Below, one piece after another: positions 25,971 through 34,447 of a stretch of DNA of 64,000 nt. Both the position numbers and the translations under genes were made by a program. Within the stretch, counting starts at the first letter, position 1. Each line of letters opens with the position of its first letter. Origin of the DNA: Chryseobacterium mucoviscidosis (lineage in GTDB: Bacteria > Bacteroidota > Bacteroidia > Flavobacteriales > Weeksellaceae); NCBI RefSeq assembly GCF_002177115.1, contig NZ_MVAG01000057.1, positions 62,001-126,000 of the forward strand, written 5' to 3'. The notes below the pieces were generated by a model. That model saw nothing but the letters and a program-made list of their open reading frames with translations. It did not search any database and was not told where the DNA came from.

Positions 25971-26035
25971 TGATTTTAAGAAAAAACTGAATCTTTATAA
26001 TATGATCCGCGAAAACCATTAAACAGCTTTACATC

Positions 26036-28780
26036 ATGGAAAAACCGTCATTATCAAAAGCTGATATTCAGCTTGAACTTGATGTCTCAATAAAAAAAAT
26101 TGACTTTAAAATTACGGGAAACAGAACGAAAATGGATGATGACGTTTCCGTAACTTCTTTGGTTGGTCAGTTGCCGGATGTTTCAAAAAATATTTCCGGA
26201 CTTCTGGAAGACGAAGGCGATGTAAAAGACATTATCATTCCTTTTGTACCGGAAAAACTTAATTTCGGGATCTATAAAATCGCAGACGATACAGAAAGCC
26301 TTACCGCTTTTCAACTGGAAGCAAAATATTCACACTTAAAGCTTAAAGGTGTATTTTCTAAAGAGTTTAAACTGTTTTCAGTAGGCATTAACCAAGCCAT
26401 CAGTTTTTCAAAAATGCCTTTGGTGGGAGAGTATCTTAAAGAATATACAATTTCAGATCTTGAACTCGTGTATCTTTCGCAGAAGGAAAATTCATTAACG
26501 CCTGATCGGGAGAAATTAATCAGCCTTTCAAAGAAAAATTTCATCAGTCAGAAAATCTGGATAAACAATTATAAGTTGTTTCTCAACGCCGGATTCAATG
26601 CAGGATTGATTTTAAAAACAGGAAACGAAGAACAGAAAATTACCTTTCCCGGTTTTGATCTTAAAGGCATAAAAGTTCCTTCACTCCCGGCTTCAGATCC
26701 CGCAAAAAAACAAAATTCCGGGACTTCAGGAAATACTCAGCAGGAAAAAGAGAAACAGCATCCGTTGGTAAAAATTAACGAGATAAAACCCTCCATCGAA
26801 AAAAATCTCATACAGATTGCGGTATCTGCAGATTTCAATGTCGGGCCATTTGGTTTGCAGTTGGTCGGCTTGGGAATTAAAGTTCCTTTTACGGTTTTTC
26901 AGAACTTCAGTCTGGAAAAATTATGGAAGGAGCTTCAGTTTACTTTGCAGGGACTTGCCATAATCTATGATACCCCTTCACTTTCTATCGCAGGAGCATT
27001 TTTAAGAGAAATACACAACGGAACGGAAGAATACAATGGTTTATTAACCTTCAGATTGGGTAAAATTGAAATAATAGCCATTGGATCTTACATCAAAACG
27101 CCAAACTATTCTTCCTTATTCGCATTCGGATATTTGGGCATTCCCATACCTTTAGATCCTGCTTTTTACATCCACGGATTTGCTTTGGGATTTGGATTAA
27201 ACCGAGACTTTGTAATGCCTCAGATTACCGAGATTCCGGATTTTCCCCTCATTAAAATCGTTCATCAGGGAGGTTTAAAACAGGGAGATTCCATTAAAAA
27301 GATTTTTGGAGATTTAAACCGTTATTTGCCTGTTCGCGAAAACAGTTATGTAATTATTGCAGGAATTAAATTTGATTCCTACAAAATGATTTTTACTACA
27401 GGAATACTTGCAGTAGCTTTCGGAAATAAAACATCTTTACATCTTTTGGGCTTATCTACCATGAAGCTGGAGGGAGTTTATTATTTTGAATTCGCATTTT
27501 CCATGCGCGCAGATCTGGAAGAAGGAACCTTTTTCGCACAGGGACAACTAACGGAGAACAACTATATATTGTTGCCTCAACTGAAATTAACAGGCGGTTT
27601 TGCTTTAGGAATGTGGCTGAAAGGAGAAGCTGCAGGAGACTTCGTATTTACTCTGGGAGGGTATCATCCCAATTTTAAAGTTCCCGTTCACTATCCCAAT
27701 AATACACCGCGTTTAGGATTCAGCTTTAATCTGGGGCCTGTTAATTTTTACGGGAAAGCCTATTTTGCTTTAACGCCAAGCTGCATTATGGCAGGTCTTG
27801 CAGGAGGTTTGAATCTTATCCTGAACGGTCGCGTGGTTTATGCAGAAATAGGACTTCTCTTCAGTGCAGATTTCATTATTTCATGGAAGCCTTTTTATTA
27901 CAAAGCAGAAGTATATGTTCAGATCTATGCTAAAATAGTGGTGGATGTATGGCTTTTTAGCATCAATCAGACATTTAATCTAAGTGCCAGATTACAACTG
28001 GAAGGGCCGGATTTCAGAGGATTGGCGACTTTTAAAGTGGCGGGTTATGAACTGGAAGTTAAATTCGGCAACCATCAGAAGTCTATTAATACTGCATTAA
28101 CCAGAGAAGAATTCATTGCCGGCTTTTTACCGGAACCTGCAAAAATTCTGGTCTGCAATATTGCATCAGGAATCATAAAAAAAATAAAGAGAAAGGACGG
28201 AACAGAATCTATTGTGGTTAATCCGAAAACATTTGCGTTAGAAATCTTTTCCGAAATTCCGCTTACAGAAATCAATGGAGATCAACTGAATGCCGAAAGT
28301 ATAAAAAAGGAGAATATCTATCCGGTTTATAAAGATTCTGCTCCGTTAGACAGCAAACTCGGGTTATCGGTTACAGGGGCAGTTTCGCACTTTTCCTCCT
28401 TTCAGGTTTCTCCGGTGCTGAAATCGCTTCCCAAGTCCATTTGGAATCACACAAATACAATTCCGGATCAGGAAGAAATATTATCCGGTTCAAAATTACT
28501 GAAAGAAATATGCAAAGGCATCCGTTTGGAGTTTTCTAAAACAGAATCCGGAATTAATCCTGTTACCACATCTTTATACGATACCTGTGCCAAAATCTAT
28601 CGGGATGATTTTACAGCACCGGAAGCAAAATACAATCAAAATTCTGCGCAGCCGGATAAAAGCATGATGACTGTTTTAGGAATTTTAAATGAAGAGGAAA
28701 TCGACTATTCCGATCTGGAAAATACCACGGAAGTTTACAAATACAAAGGAAAATCTTTAGGAACCTATCAAATCGCTTAA
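26036..28780 (+). CDS. DUF6603-like 914-aa protein of six-gene cluster
   Basis: The central part matches my memory of DUF6603, a family of unknown function: SIAGAFLREI around 317-326, an EEYNGLLTFRLG segment, FAFGYLGIPIPLDPAFY at 362-378 and HGFALGFGLNRDF at 380-392. From about 260 to 690 it is rich in alternating hydrophobic, Gly and aromatic residues, which suggests a large beta-sheet structure, possibly repetitive. A polar linker at about 220-245 (KKQNSGTSGNTQQEKEK) divides off the N-terminal part. No signal peptide. The C-terminal 200 residues look globular and polar. It overlaps nothing and is 1 bp before the 669-aa gene. Function is unknown. Confidence 0.65.
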   Translation: MEKPSLSKADIQLELDVSIKKIDFKITGNRTKMDDDVSVTSLVGQLPDVSKNISGLLEDEGDVKDIIIPFVPEKLNFGIYKIADDTESLTAFQLEAKYSHLKLKGVFSKEFKLFSVGINQAISFSKMPLVGEYLKEYTISDLELVYLSQKENSLTPDREKLISLSKKNFISQKIWINNYKLFLNAGFNAGLILKTGNEEQKITFPGFDLKGIKVPSLPASDPAKKQNSGTSGNTQQEKEKQHPLVKINEIKPSIEKNLIQIAVSADFNVGPFGLQLVGLGIKVPFTVFQNFSLEKLWKELQFTLQGLAIIYDTPSLSIAGAFLREIHNGTEEYNGLLTFRLGKIEIIAIGSYIKTPNYSSLFAFGYLGIPIPLDPAFYIHGFALGFGLNRDFVMPQITEIPDFPLIKIVHQGGLKQGDSIKKIFGDLNRYLPVRENSYVIIAGIKFDSYKMIFTTGILAVAFGNKTSLHLLGLSTMKLEGVYYFEFAFSMRADLEEGTFFAQGQLTENNYILLPQLKLTGGFALGMWLKGEAAGDFVFTLGGYHPNFKVPVHYPNNTPRLGFSFNLGPVNFYGKAYFALTPSCIMAGLAGGLNLILNGRVVYAEIGLLFSADFIISWKPFYYKAEVYVQIYAKIVVDVWLFSINQTFNLSARLQLEGPDFRGLATFKVAGYELEVKFGNHQKSINTALTREEFIAGFLPEPAKILVCNIASGIIKKIKRKDGTESIVVNPKTFALEIFSEIPLTEINGDQLNAESIKKENIYPVYKDSAPLDSKLGLSVTGAVSHFSSFQVSPVLKSLPKSIWNHTNTIPDQEEILSGSKLLKEICKGIRLEFSKTESGINPVTTSLYDTCAKIYRDDFTAPEAKYNQNSAQPDKSMMTVLGILNEEEIDYSDLENTTEVYKYKGKSLGTYQIA

Positions 28781-28781
28781 A

Positions 28782-30791
28782 ATGGCAGAAGAAAAAACAG
28801 GCATTGCTCCGTCGCATATCCCCACAGTAGGATCAGGAAAATACCAGATTAAGACTGATCTTCAGAATAATCTCACCACAGTTCAGCAACAGGAGATTGT
28901 TTTCTATGTAGAAGGTTACAACGCCGCTATTCCTCAGAATGAAATACTGGCAATGTATCCTCCCAATGAACATACAGGCGATTTTGCAGGAGCTTTTCCG
29001 CATATACAGTTCAGGAGAAGTACTCTGCCTTGGGAATTTGACTGTCAATATAAAGGAAACAGAATTCCCTACATTTTTTTGGTTTTGCTGAAAGAAGAAG
29101 AACTGGCTTCCGGAGATTTTGAAATACTGGAAAGCGATACCAACCATCTTAATGATTCACTGGAAGACATTGCGGAACCTAAACCACTAAAAATTCTTAA
29201 TCTTTTAAAAGGGAACAGCGAAATTTTTCCGTCTGTGGATTTTGTTTCGCAGCTCGCGCACGTAAGAGTTCAGGAACATGAAGAACTGAAAAAGCTGAAT
29301 CTTCCTGAAGAAACTTCCATTGTAATCTCTCACAGAAGGGTAGAACCGGATACCAAATATAAAGTATTCGTTTGTTATTATTCTGCTGAAGTAAACAATC
29401 AGGAAAAAGAAAAATATCAGTTAAATAATTTCAGCGGAGCAAATGAATATGAAAAGACAAAATCCTGCGTTGTTTTAGCAGAATGGTCTTTTGAAAGCAT
29501 CAGTGCAGATCTTTATCAGATTAATATCAATAAGCTGAAAGAACATCCTGATTTCAATACGTTTCAGAAAGGCTTAGCCGACTCGGAAGTTTTAACTTTG
29601 GAAGAATTGAAAAAAGCAGCCAATCCTGAACTTGCCCGGTTAATATCCGAGAATGAAGCCTATTTAAAAGCTCGTAAACAAGAATGGGAAAAACTGCCGG
29701 AACCAAAATCCGTCCGCGATTTTGAAGAAACTGAAAACGGGAAAAAAGAGCAGAATAATTACATCCTTGAATATTTAAGATACAACGGTAAAAACCTAAA
29801 AGGTTATCTGTATGAATTACAGCTTCAGCCTTTTAAAATGACCATGAATGTGGAGCATGAAGCGGTAAGAAAATTAATTGATCTTGCAAAAATACCGCTG
29901 GAACACCAGTTGAAAGCAGGAGGAAAAATCGTTTCATGGTATCAGGGACCTTTTACCAACTGGAATTATTCATTCGATCTTTATGGTTGGATACAGGAAA
30001 GAGGATGGACGGATGTTCCGGATCATCAGGATTATCTTAATTTTTTGAATGAAGATACGAAGATGTACGACATGACCTATTCTGCAGCATGGCAACTCGG
30101 CAGATTAATGATTATGAATGACAATAAGGTTCTTCAGGAATTGAAAAAATGGAAGAACGATCTGGAAATACATCATCTGCTAAAGGAACAAAACCAATAC
30201 AGTTATCTGCCTGCTTTAGTAACGCAGCCTCCCGCTGTTCCGGATTTGCTGCTGAATTATATTACAGGATTAATACAGTTCAGAAATTTTCCTGTTTATT
30301 ACCTTCTTCCTCATCCGGATCTGAGTACGGAGGAAAGCATTAAATATTTTAAAATTGACAATTCGTGGATTACCGCTTTTTTATTCGGAATTTTCAGTGC
30401 GGGTCCTCAGTTGCGTCTGACAGATTTTGAAGAATACATTATGCAGAATAACGTCCTGAAAAATGTATTTGATTATCATGCATCGTATTACGGAATTCTG
30501 CTGCATTCACAGACCATTAAAAACTGGCCGCATCTGGTGATCGAACTAAATGAAAGCAGCGATTTTCATTACATTACAACAATTAATGATACTTTGCGTC
30601 TGTATATAACCGACCGGAAATTTTCTGATATTGATCTCTATCTTAAGCATGAAAACGCTCATTTCGGAAAAGAATATAACGCAGAAGAAAATCAGTTCAT
30701 TGGTTTGAAAGATGGCGGCGTACAACTGGCAAATGAATATTTGTACAGGCAGCCCAAATTACGAATGCATCTTAACGTGAGTTCAGTGTAG
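28782..30791 (+). CDS. Uncharacterised 669-aa protein, last gene of six-gene cluster
   Basis: No signal peptide, no membrane segment. The N-terminal third has AFPHIQFRRSTLPWEF at 71-86 followed by RIPYIFLVLL, a pattern of Trp/Pro-rich strands. A helical charged region follows (around 260-330, many Lys/Glu), and the middle contains AAWQLGRLMIMND near 427-440, which I think recurs in homologues of this unnamed family. The C-terminus is beta-rich (LYITDRKFSDIDLYL, PKLRMHLNVSSV). It starts 1 bp after the DUF6603-like stop. The transcript ends near the hairpin at 30838-30875. Confidence 0.75.
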   Translation: MAEEKTGIAPSHIPTVGSGKYQIKTDLQNNLTTVQQQEIVFYVEGYNAAIPQNEILAMYPPNEHTGDFAGAFPHIQFRRSTLPWEFDCQYKGNRIPYIFLVLLKEEELASGDFEILESDTNHLNDSLEDIAEPKPLKILNLLKGNSEIFPSVDFVSQLAHVRVQEHEELKKLNLPEETSIVISHRRVEPDTKYKVFVCYYSAEVNNQEKEKYQLNNFSGANEYEKTKSCVVLAEWSFESISADLYQININKLKEHPDFNTFQKGLADSEVLTLEELKKAANPELARLISENEAYLKARKQEWEKLPEPKSVRDFEETENGKKEQNNYILEYLRYNGKNLKGYLYELQLQPFKMTMNVEHEAVRKLIDLAKIPLEHQLKAGGKIVSWYQGPFTNWNYSFDLYGWIQERGWTDVPDHQDYLNFLNEDTKMYDMTYSAAWQLGRLMIMNDNKVLQELKKWKNDLEIHHLLKEQNQYSYLPALVTQPPAVPDLLLNYITGLIQFRNFPVYYLLPHPDLSTEESIKYFKIDNSWITAFLFGIFSAGPQLRLTDFEEYIMQNNVLKNVFDYHASYYGILLHSQTIKNWPHLVIELNESSDFHYITTINDTLRLYITDRKFSDIDLYLKHENAHFGKEYNAEENQFIGLKDGGVQLANEYLYRQPKLRMHLNVSSV

Positions 30792-30837
30792 GATTATAAA
30801 CAGGAATGGGCATTCGTCAATTTTAATTAATAGAAGT

Positions 30838-30875
30838 AAACAGGCTTTAGTCAAGATTAATGCTAAAGCCTGTTT
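30838..30875. terminator. Bidirectional terminator between convergent genes
   Basis: AAACAGGCTTTAG (30838-30850) pairs perfectly with CTAAAGCCTGTTT (30863-30875), 12-nt loop. It sits between the end of the six-gene cluster and the convergent hydroxyisourate hydrolase gene, and a short T-run follows on each strand. Confidence 0.7.
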
Positions 30876-30894
30876 TCAAAATACTGTTTTATTT

Positions 30895-31302
30895 TTAACT
30901 TCCTCTGTATGTGGAATATCCATAAGGCGAAAGCGTGATGGGAACATGATAATGATTTTTATCCTTAATTTCAAACACGACCTCAACAAAAGGATAAAAG
31001 CTTTCGGTATTGTCTTTTTTGAAATAATCTTTCGTGTAGTAGGTTAATTTGAAAATGCCCAGATTTTCTTTTTCTGCCGGAAGAAAATCCGGAATTCTGC
31101 CGTTTGTATCTGTACTTTTCTCATCCACAAAAGACCATGTTTTCGATTGCTCATTGTATTTTTCCAGCTTAATTTTAACTCCCGGAGCAGGAATCCCTTT
31201 GGAAACATCCAGAATGTGAGTGGATAGCTGAAAATTATTTTTCTGTGCAGAAGTTCCTATCGACAAAAGAGCGAAAAGAACGCTAAAAATTAATGATTTC
31301 AT
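30895..31302 (-). CDS. Exported 5-hydroxyisourate hydrolase (transthyretin-like)
   Basis: Hydrolyses 5-hydroxyisourate in urate breakdown. The C-terminal signature YSTYRGS and the N-terminal LSTHILDVSKGIPAPG are diagnostic. I start it at the ATG complementary to 31300-31302, because that gives a clean signal peptide (MKSLIFSVLFALLSIGTSAQ, 135 aa in all); the longer frame to 31347 adds 15 residues ahead of it. The mature enzyme is thus periplasmic or lipid-free extracellular. It is 81 bp downstream of a Crp/Fnr-type regulator gene on the same strand. No uricase, OHCU decarboxylase or allantoinase is in the window. Confidence 0.87.
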   Translation of the reverse strand: MKSLIFSVLFALLSIGTSAQKNNFQLSTHILDVSKGIPAPGVKIKLEKYNEQSKTWSFVDEKSTDTNGRIPDFLPAEKENLGIFKLTYYTKDYFKKDNTESFYPFVEVVFEIKDKNHYHVPITLSPYGYSTYRGS

Positions 31303-31383
31303 TTTTCTATATTTTAAATTACTTCGATGTCTTGCAAAGTTAGACACCCCAAAAATTAAAAACGTTGCTCTATGTCAACGTTT

Positions 31384-31953
31384 TTATAGTTTCGATTTTA
31401 TTCTGCTTAATGTGGAAGGCGATATTCCCAGATAAGAAGCAACCATCCTGTTCGATACCCGAAGCAAAAGCTGCGGCTGATATTCGATCAGCCATTTTAC
31501 TCTTTCCAAAGCATCAAAACCCTGAAATCCATAAATCCTCTTTTGGGCGATGATGAATCCGAGTTCCAGAATTTCGGTATAGATTTTGGCAAATTCGGGT
31601 ACAGTTTCTACGAGAAGATAAAAATCTTTCCTCGAAATGCGGAGCAGCTCCGATTTTTCAATGGTCTGAAGATATTCCTGTGCCGGTTTCTGATCGATAA
31701 AACTAGGCAGAGCAGTCGCAAAATTTCCTTCAAAAGCAAAATATCTTGAACTGTCTGTTCCGTCTTTGGTGGTGGTAAACAGACGGATGCATCCTTTATT
31801 AATGAAGTAATACCATTTGCATACCTCATCATATTGAAGAAGTATTTCGTTTCGTTTTGTGTTCGCCGGCTGAAAACAAGAAGTAATGATCTCTATTTTT
31901 TCAGAAGAGATCTCGCCTTTACTTCGTATAAATTTTTCAAGAACTGAATACAT
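31384..31953 (-). CDS. Crp/Fnr family transcriptional regulator
   Basis: A 189-aa protein with an N-terminal cyclic-nucleotide-binding-type beta roll (ILLQYDEVCKWYYFINKGC, ESELL-like ISR segment) and a C-terminal helix-turn-helix, NRMVASYLGISPSTLSRIKS, around 167-187. The type is common in Bacteroidota, where the ligand of most members is unknown; I see no Fnr-type cysteine cluster. It may control itself and the hydroxyisourate hydrolase gene downstream. Confidence 0.85.
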   Translation of the reverse strand: MYSVLEKFIRSKGEISSEKIEIITSCFQPANTKRNEILLQYDEVCKWYYFINKGCIRLFTTTKDGTDSSRYFAFEGNFATALPSFIDQKPAQEYLQTIEKSELLRISRKDFYLLVETVPEFAKIYTEILELGFIIAQKRIYGFQGFDALERVKWLIEYQPQLLLRVSNRMVASYLGISPSTLSRIKSKL

Positions 31954-32471
31954 GAAATATGATGTTTACGATACGAATATGATCGAAGAACGTTCAAACT
32001 AAATTTTAATTAAATCTACCAAAAAAAGTCTGCTTGCATATACACTTTTCGAACTGATGTCAAAAATTAAGCCCAAAATAAAACAAAAAACTTGTTTAAG
32101 CTAATTTCAGAATTAACCGCAAAAGGGACAAAAGATGATGTTAAAGCGAATTTCCAAGATAATCAAAGCGCTCAAAAGAATAAAAATCAAAGATTTTTAA
32201 AAACTATTGAGTTCTTTTTCATTGATAATGATCAACTTTAAATAAAAAATTTGGTAGATCTTTTGTGATTTTTGCGGTTAAATAAAAGTTTAAACAGACT
32301 TAAAAGTAAAACTTCAAACTGGGAGTGTTATTTTTCTTTTCTTTCGTAAAAGTTCAGCTAGGCTAAAACAGATTCAGCTCAAATCTTCACAGAGTTTAAA
32401 ATTCATACTTTTTTTGTTGGCAGAATTTCTCGGCTTGATGTAAATTTGATTAATTTAACTGAAAATAAATT
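31954..32471. other. Non-coding region containing dispersed repeat copy A
   Basis: There are 518 bp without a convincing ORF, between divergent regulator and membrane protein genes. The main content is repeat copy A (32104-32297). Promoters for both flanking genes should lie here, but I cannot place them with confidence. Confidence 0.5.
32104..32297 (+). repeat. Dispersed non-coding repeat, copy A
   Basis: Matches 59384-59539 in the same orientation, by eye at roughly four of five positions over about 140 bp, from AATTAACC through TTAAAGCGAATTT and AAAGATTTTTAAAAACTAT to CTTTAAATAAAA. Both copies share the hairpin TAAAAATC/GATTTTTA (here 32181-32199). Copy A has about 38 extra bases before the shared AAGTTTAAACAG end, including TTTTTGCGGTTAA. 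Confidence 0.65.
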
Positions 32472-33236
32472 ATGGCAAAGCTATTTCAGATTTTAAATGC
32501 AGTTGCTTTGGTGGCAACCATTGTGGTAAACTATCTTTCCAACACCGGAATTTTTAATAATGAAACGATGGCTACCATTTCAGCCAGATATCAGAACCTG
32601 TTTACTCCTGCAGGATATGCCTTTTCCATTTGGGGACTGATCTATCTTGGGCTTTTAGGGTTTGTTATATATTACGGTCCGTTTACGAAAAATACCGATA
32701 CCAAAGAAAAAACTATTTTAAATGTCGGTTGGTGGTTTACCGTTTCCTGTGTTGCAAACAGCCTTTGGATATTTACGTGGCTGTATGAATATACTTTTCT
32801 TACGATTCCAATTATGGTGGTTTTATTCATATCTCTGCTTAAGATTATAGGAAATAACCGTAGCATTTTAGAGTCTAAAGATCTTAAAACAGCAATTTTC
32901 CTTCGTCTGCCTTTTTATATTTATTCGGGCTGGATTTCTGTAGCTTTAATTGCCGATGTAGCAGCATATCTTAAAAAAATCCAATGGTCCGGCTTTGGAA
33001 TTTCAGAAACTGTGTGGACGGTGATTATGTTTGCCGTTGCAGCCATTATTCATTTGTATATGGTTTGGAAACAGAAGATGGGAGCTTTTGCTTTGGTGGC
33101 AGTTTGGGCATTAATTGCAATTGCGGTAGCCAATCAGCATGCCAACCAGACCGTTTATATTGCGGCAATCATCACAGCGATCGTTATTTTTGTGAATGTC
33201 TTTTTTCAAATGTTTAAAAAGAGAACTGCACTGTGA
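32472..33236 (+). CDS. TspO/MBR-like tryptophan-rich membrane protein
   Basis: A 254-aa polytopic membrane protein with about seven hydrophobic segments. LFTPAGYAFSIWGLIYLGL at 44-62 and several Trp residues in helices resemble the PxWxFGPxW region of TspO/MBR proteins, though the protein is longer than classical TspO (about 160 aa). I believe such proteins are labelled tryptophan-rich sensory proteins. Ligand and role are not evident. Separate transcription unit, divergent from the Crp-type gene. Confidence 0.55.
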   Translation: MAKLFQILNAVALVATIVVNYLSNTGIFNNETMATISARYQNLFTPAGYAFSIWGLIYLGLLGFVIYYGPFTKNTDTKEKTILNVGWWFTVSCVANSLWIFTWLYEYTFLTIPIMVVLFISLLKIIGNNRSILESKDLKTAIFLRLPFYIYSGWISVALIADVAAYLKKIQWSGFGISETVWTVIMFAVAAIIHLYMVWKQKMGAFALVAVWALIAIAVANQHANQTVYIAAIITAIVIFVNVFFQMFKKRTAL

Positions 33237-33406
33237 CAATGAATCATTGTCTGTGAAATTTAGGGTTAAAATTGATAATGTAATTGATAGATTTCCTCAT
33301 ACAGTTTAGTAAGCGTAATATCATTTCTCTAAAAATCACTCAGCCTCAGCAGAATTAAATTCTGTTTTAAATACATTTTAATTAAAAATTTAAATCAAAA
33401 TACTTA

Positions 33407-34024
33407 ATGTTAATTCACTTTACCAATCAGCAGATAGCCGAAACAGAAGAAAGGAAAAGGACGGCACTCGTTAATTCTTTAAGTGGCTTCAAAAGTCTTA
33501 ATTTAATTGGAACCGCAAATAAAGATGGGCAAACCAATCTTGCTGTCTTTAATTCTGTAATGCATATTGGCGCGAATCCTCCTTTAATGGGATTTATTTC
33601 CCGCCCTGATTCCGTTGAGAGACATACGCTGGAAAATATACAGCAGATAGGTTATTACACCATTAATCATGTGAATAAAGAGATTTTTGAAAAAGCACAC
33701 CAGACATCGGCAAGATATAAGCGCGAACAGTCAGAATTTGATGCTTCCGGACTAACTGCTGAATACAGAAATAATTTTTCAGCACCTTTTGTGAAAGAGT
33801 CGAATATACAAATGGGATTAATCCTGAAAGAAATTGTTTCTGTAAAAAGCAACGGTACACACTTAATTGTCGGCGAAATTACAGACTTATATTTCCCTGA
33901 AGAAATCTGGGAAGAAACAGGAATCTTGGATATTGAAAAGGCTGGAACAGTTGCCGGTTCCTCTCTCGACGGCTATCACACAACCCAATTACTTAAAAGA
34001 ATGAAATACGCGAAACCTTCGTAA
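33407..34024 (+). CDS. Flavin reductase-like (FMN-binding split barrel) protein
   Basis: A 205-aa protein with the N-terminal pattern NLIGTANKDGQTNLAVFNSV followed by PPLMGFISRPDS and HTLENIQQIGYYTIN, as in flavoredoxin/flavin reductase-domain proteins that bind FMN and reduce it with NAD(P)H. A later SNGTHLIVGEITDLYFPEEI fits the same fold. No partner oxygenase is adjacent. It is 44 bp before a DUF6150-like gene, perhaps co-transcribed. Substrate unknown. Confidence 0.8.
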   Translation: MLIHFTNQQIAETEERKRTALVNSLSGFKSLNLIGTANKDGQTNLAVFNSVMHIGANPPLMGFISRPDSVERHTLENIQQIGYYTINHVNKEIFEKAHQTSARYKREQSEFDASGLTAEYRNNFSAPFVKESNIQMGLILKEIVSVKSNGTHLIVGEITDLYFPEEIWEETGILDIEKAGTVAGSSLDGYHTTQLLKRMKYAKPS

Positions 34025-34067
34025 GGTTATTTCGTACATAACATAAAACATAAAAAAACGGTTAAAT

Positions 34068-34346
34068 ATGGCAAGGATATATCAGACAGCTTCATTAGGA
34101 GAAGCACAGGTAAGGGTTGCAGTCGTAAACAGCAAAGAAGAGGCAGATTTATTAGTTTGCAGAGTTCCCTCATGGGGTTTGGCTCATGGTGATGCTCGTT
34201 GGTATATCACACGAAACAAACAGGATGCTACCTGTGTTATTTCTTTAGTTTCTGAAGGAATGGCACAAGTTAAAATATGCTTTGTAGACACATATGGTGA
34301 GGCTGGATGGCAGAAAGAAAGTCGGTATAAAAATAAATTTGGCTGA
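34068..34346 (+). CDS. DUF6150-type small protein
   Basis: A 92-aa protein with the pattern ARIYQTASLGEAQVRVAVV, SKEEADLLVCRV, ARWYITRNKQDAT and a C-terminal IK-CFVDTYGEAGWQ segment. I recognise this as the DUF6150 pattern, a family of unknown function in Bacteroidota and other phyla. No signal peptide. Convergent with the glycan-binding lipoprotein gene. Confidence 0.65.
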   Translation: MARIYQTASLGEAQVRVAVVNSKEEADLLVCRVPSWGLAHGDARWYITRNKQDATCVISLVSEGMAQVKICFVDTYGEAGWQKESRYKNKFG

Positions 34347-34351
34347 AAAAA

Positions 34352-34379
34352 AGACGTACATGATTTACCATGTACGTCT
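34352..34379 (-). terminator. Intrinsic terminator of the susCD operon
   Basis: AGACGTACATG pairs perfectly with CATGTACGTCT (11 bp, 6-nt loop). The seven A residues on its left side (about 34345-34352) form a T-run on the minus strand, so it terminates the minus-strand operon that ends at 34448. Confidence 0.82.
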
Positions 34380-34447
34380 AAAGATAAACTGTATAAAAAA
34401 AATATTGTTAAAATATCCTATGCTCTCAAGAGCAATAACAACTTGGT

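Noticed and set aside
18773..30791. Prophage, tailocin or extracellular contractile injection system
   Set aside because: Only a tail-collar protein points that way; no sheath, tube, baseplate, tape measure, AAA ATPase, terminase or lysis gene is present.
33350..33364. CAGAATTAAATTCTG followed by TTTT as a terminator
   Set aside because: The palindrome leaves too short a stem once a loop is allowed, and it is nearer to the next gene than to the one it would terminate.
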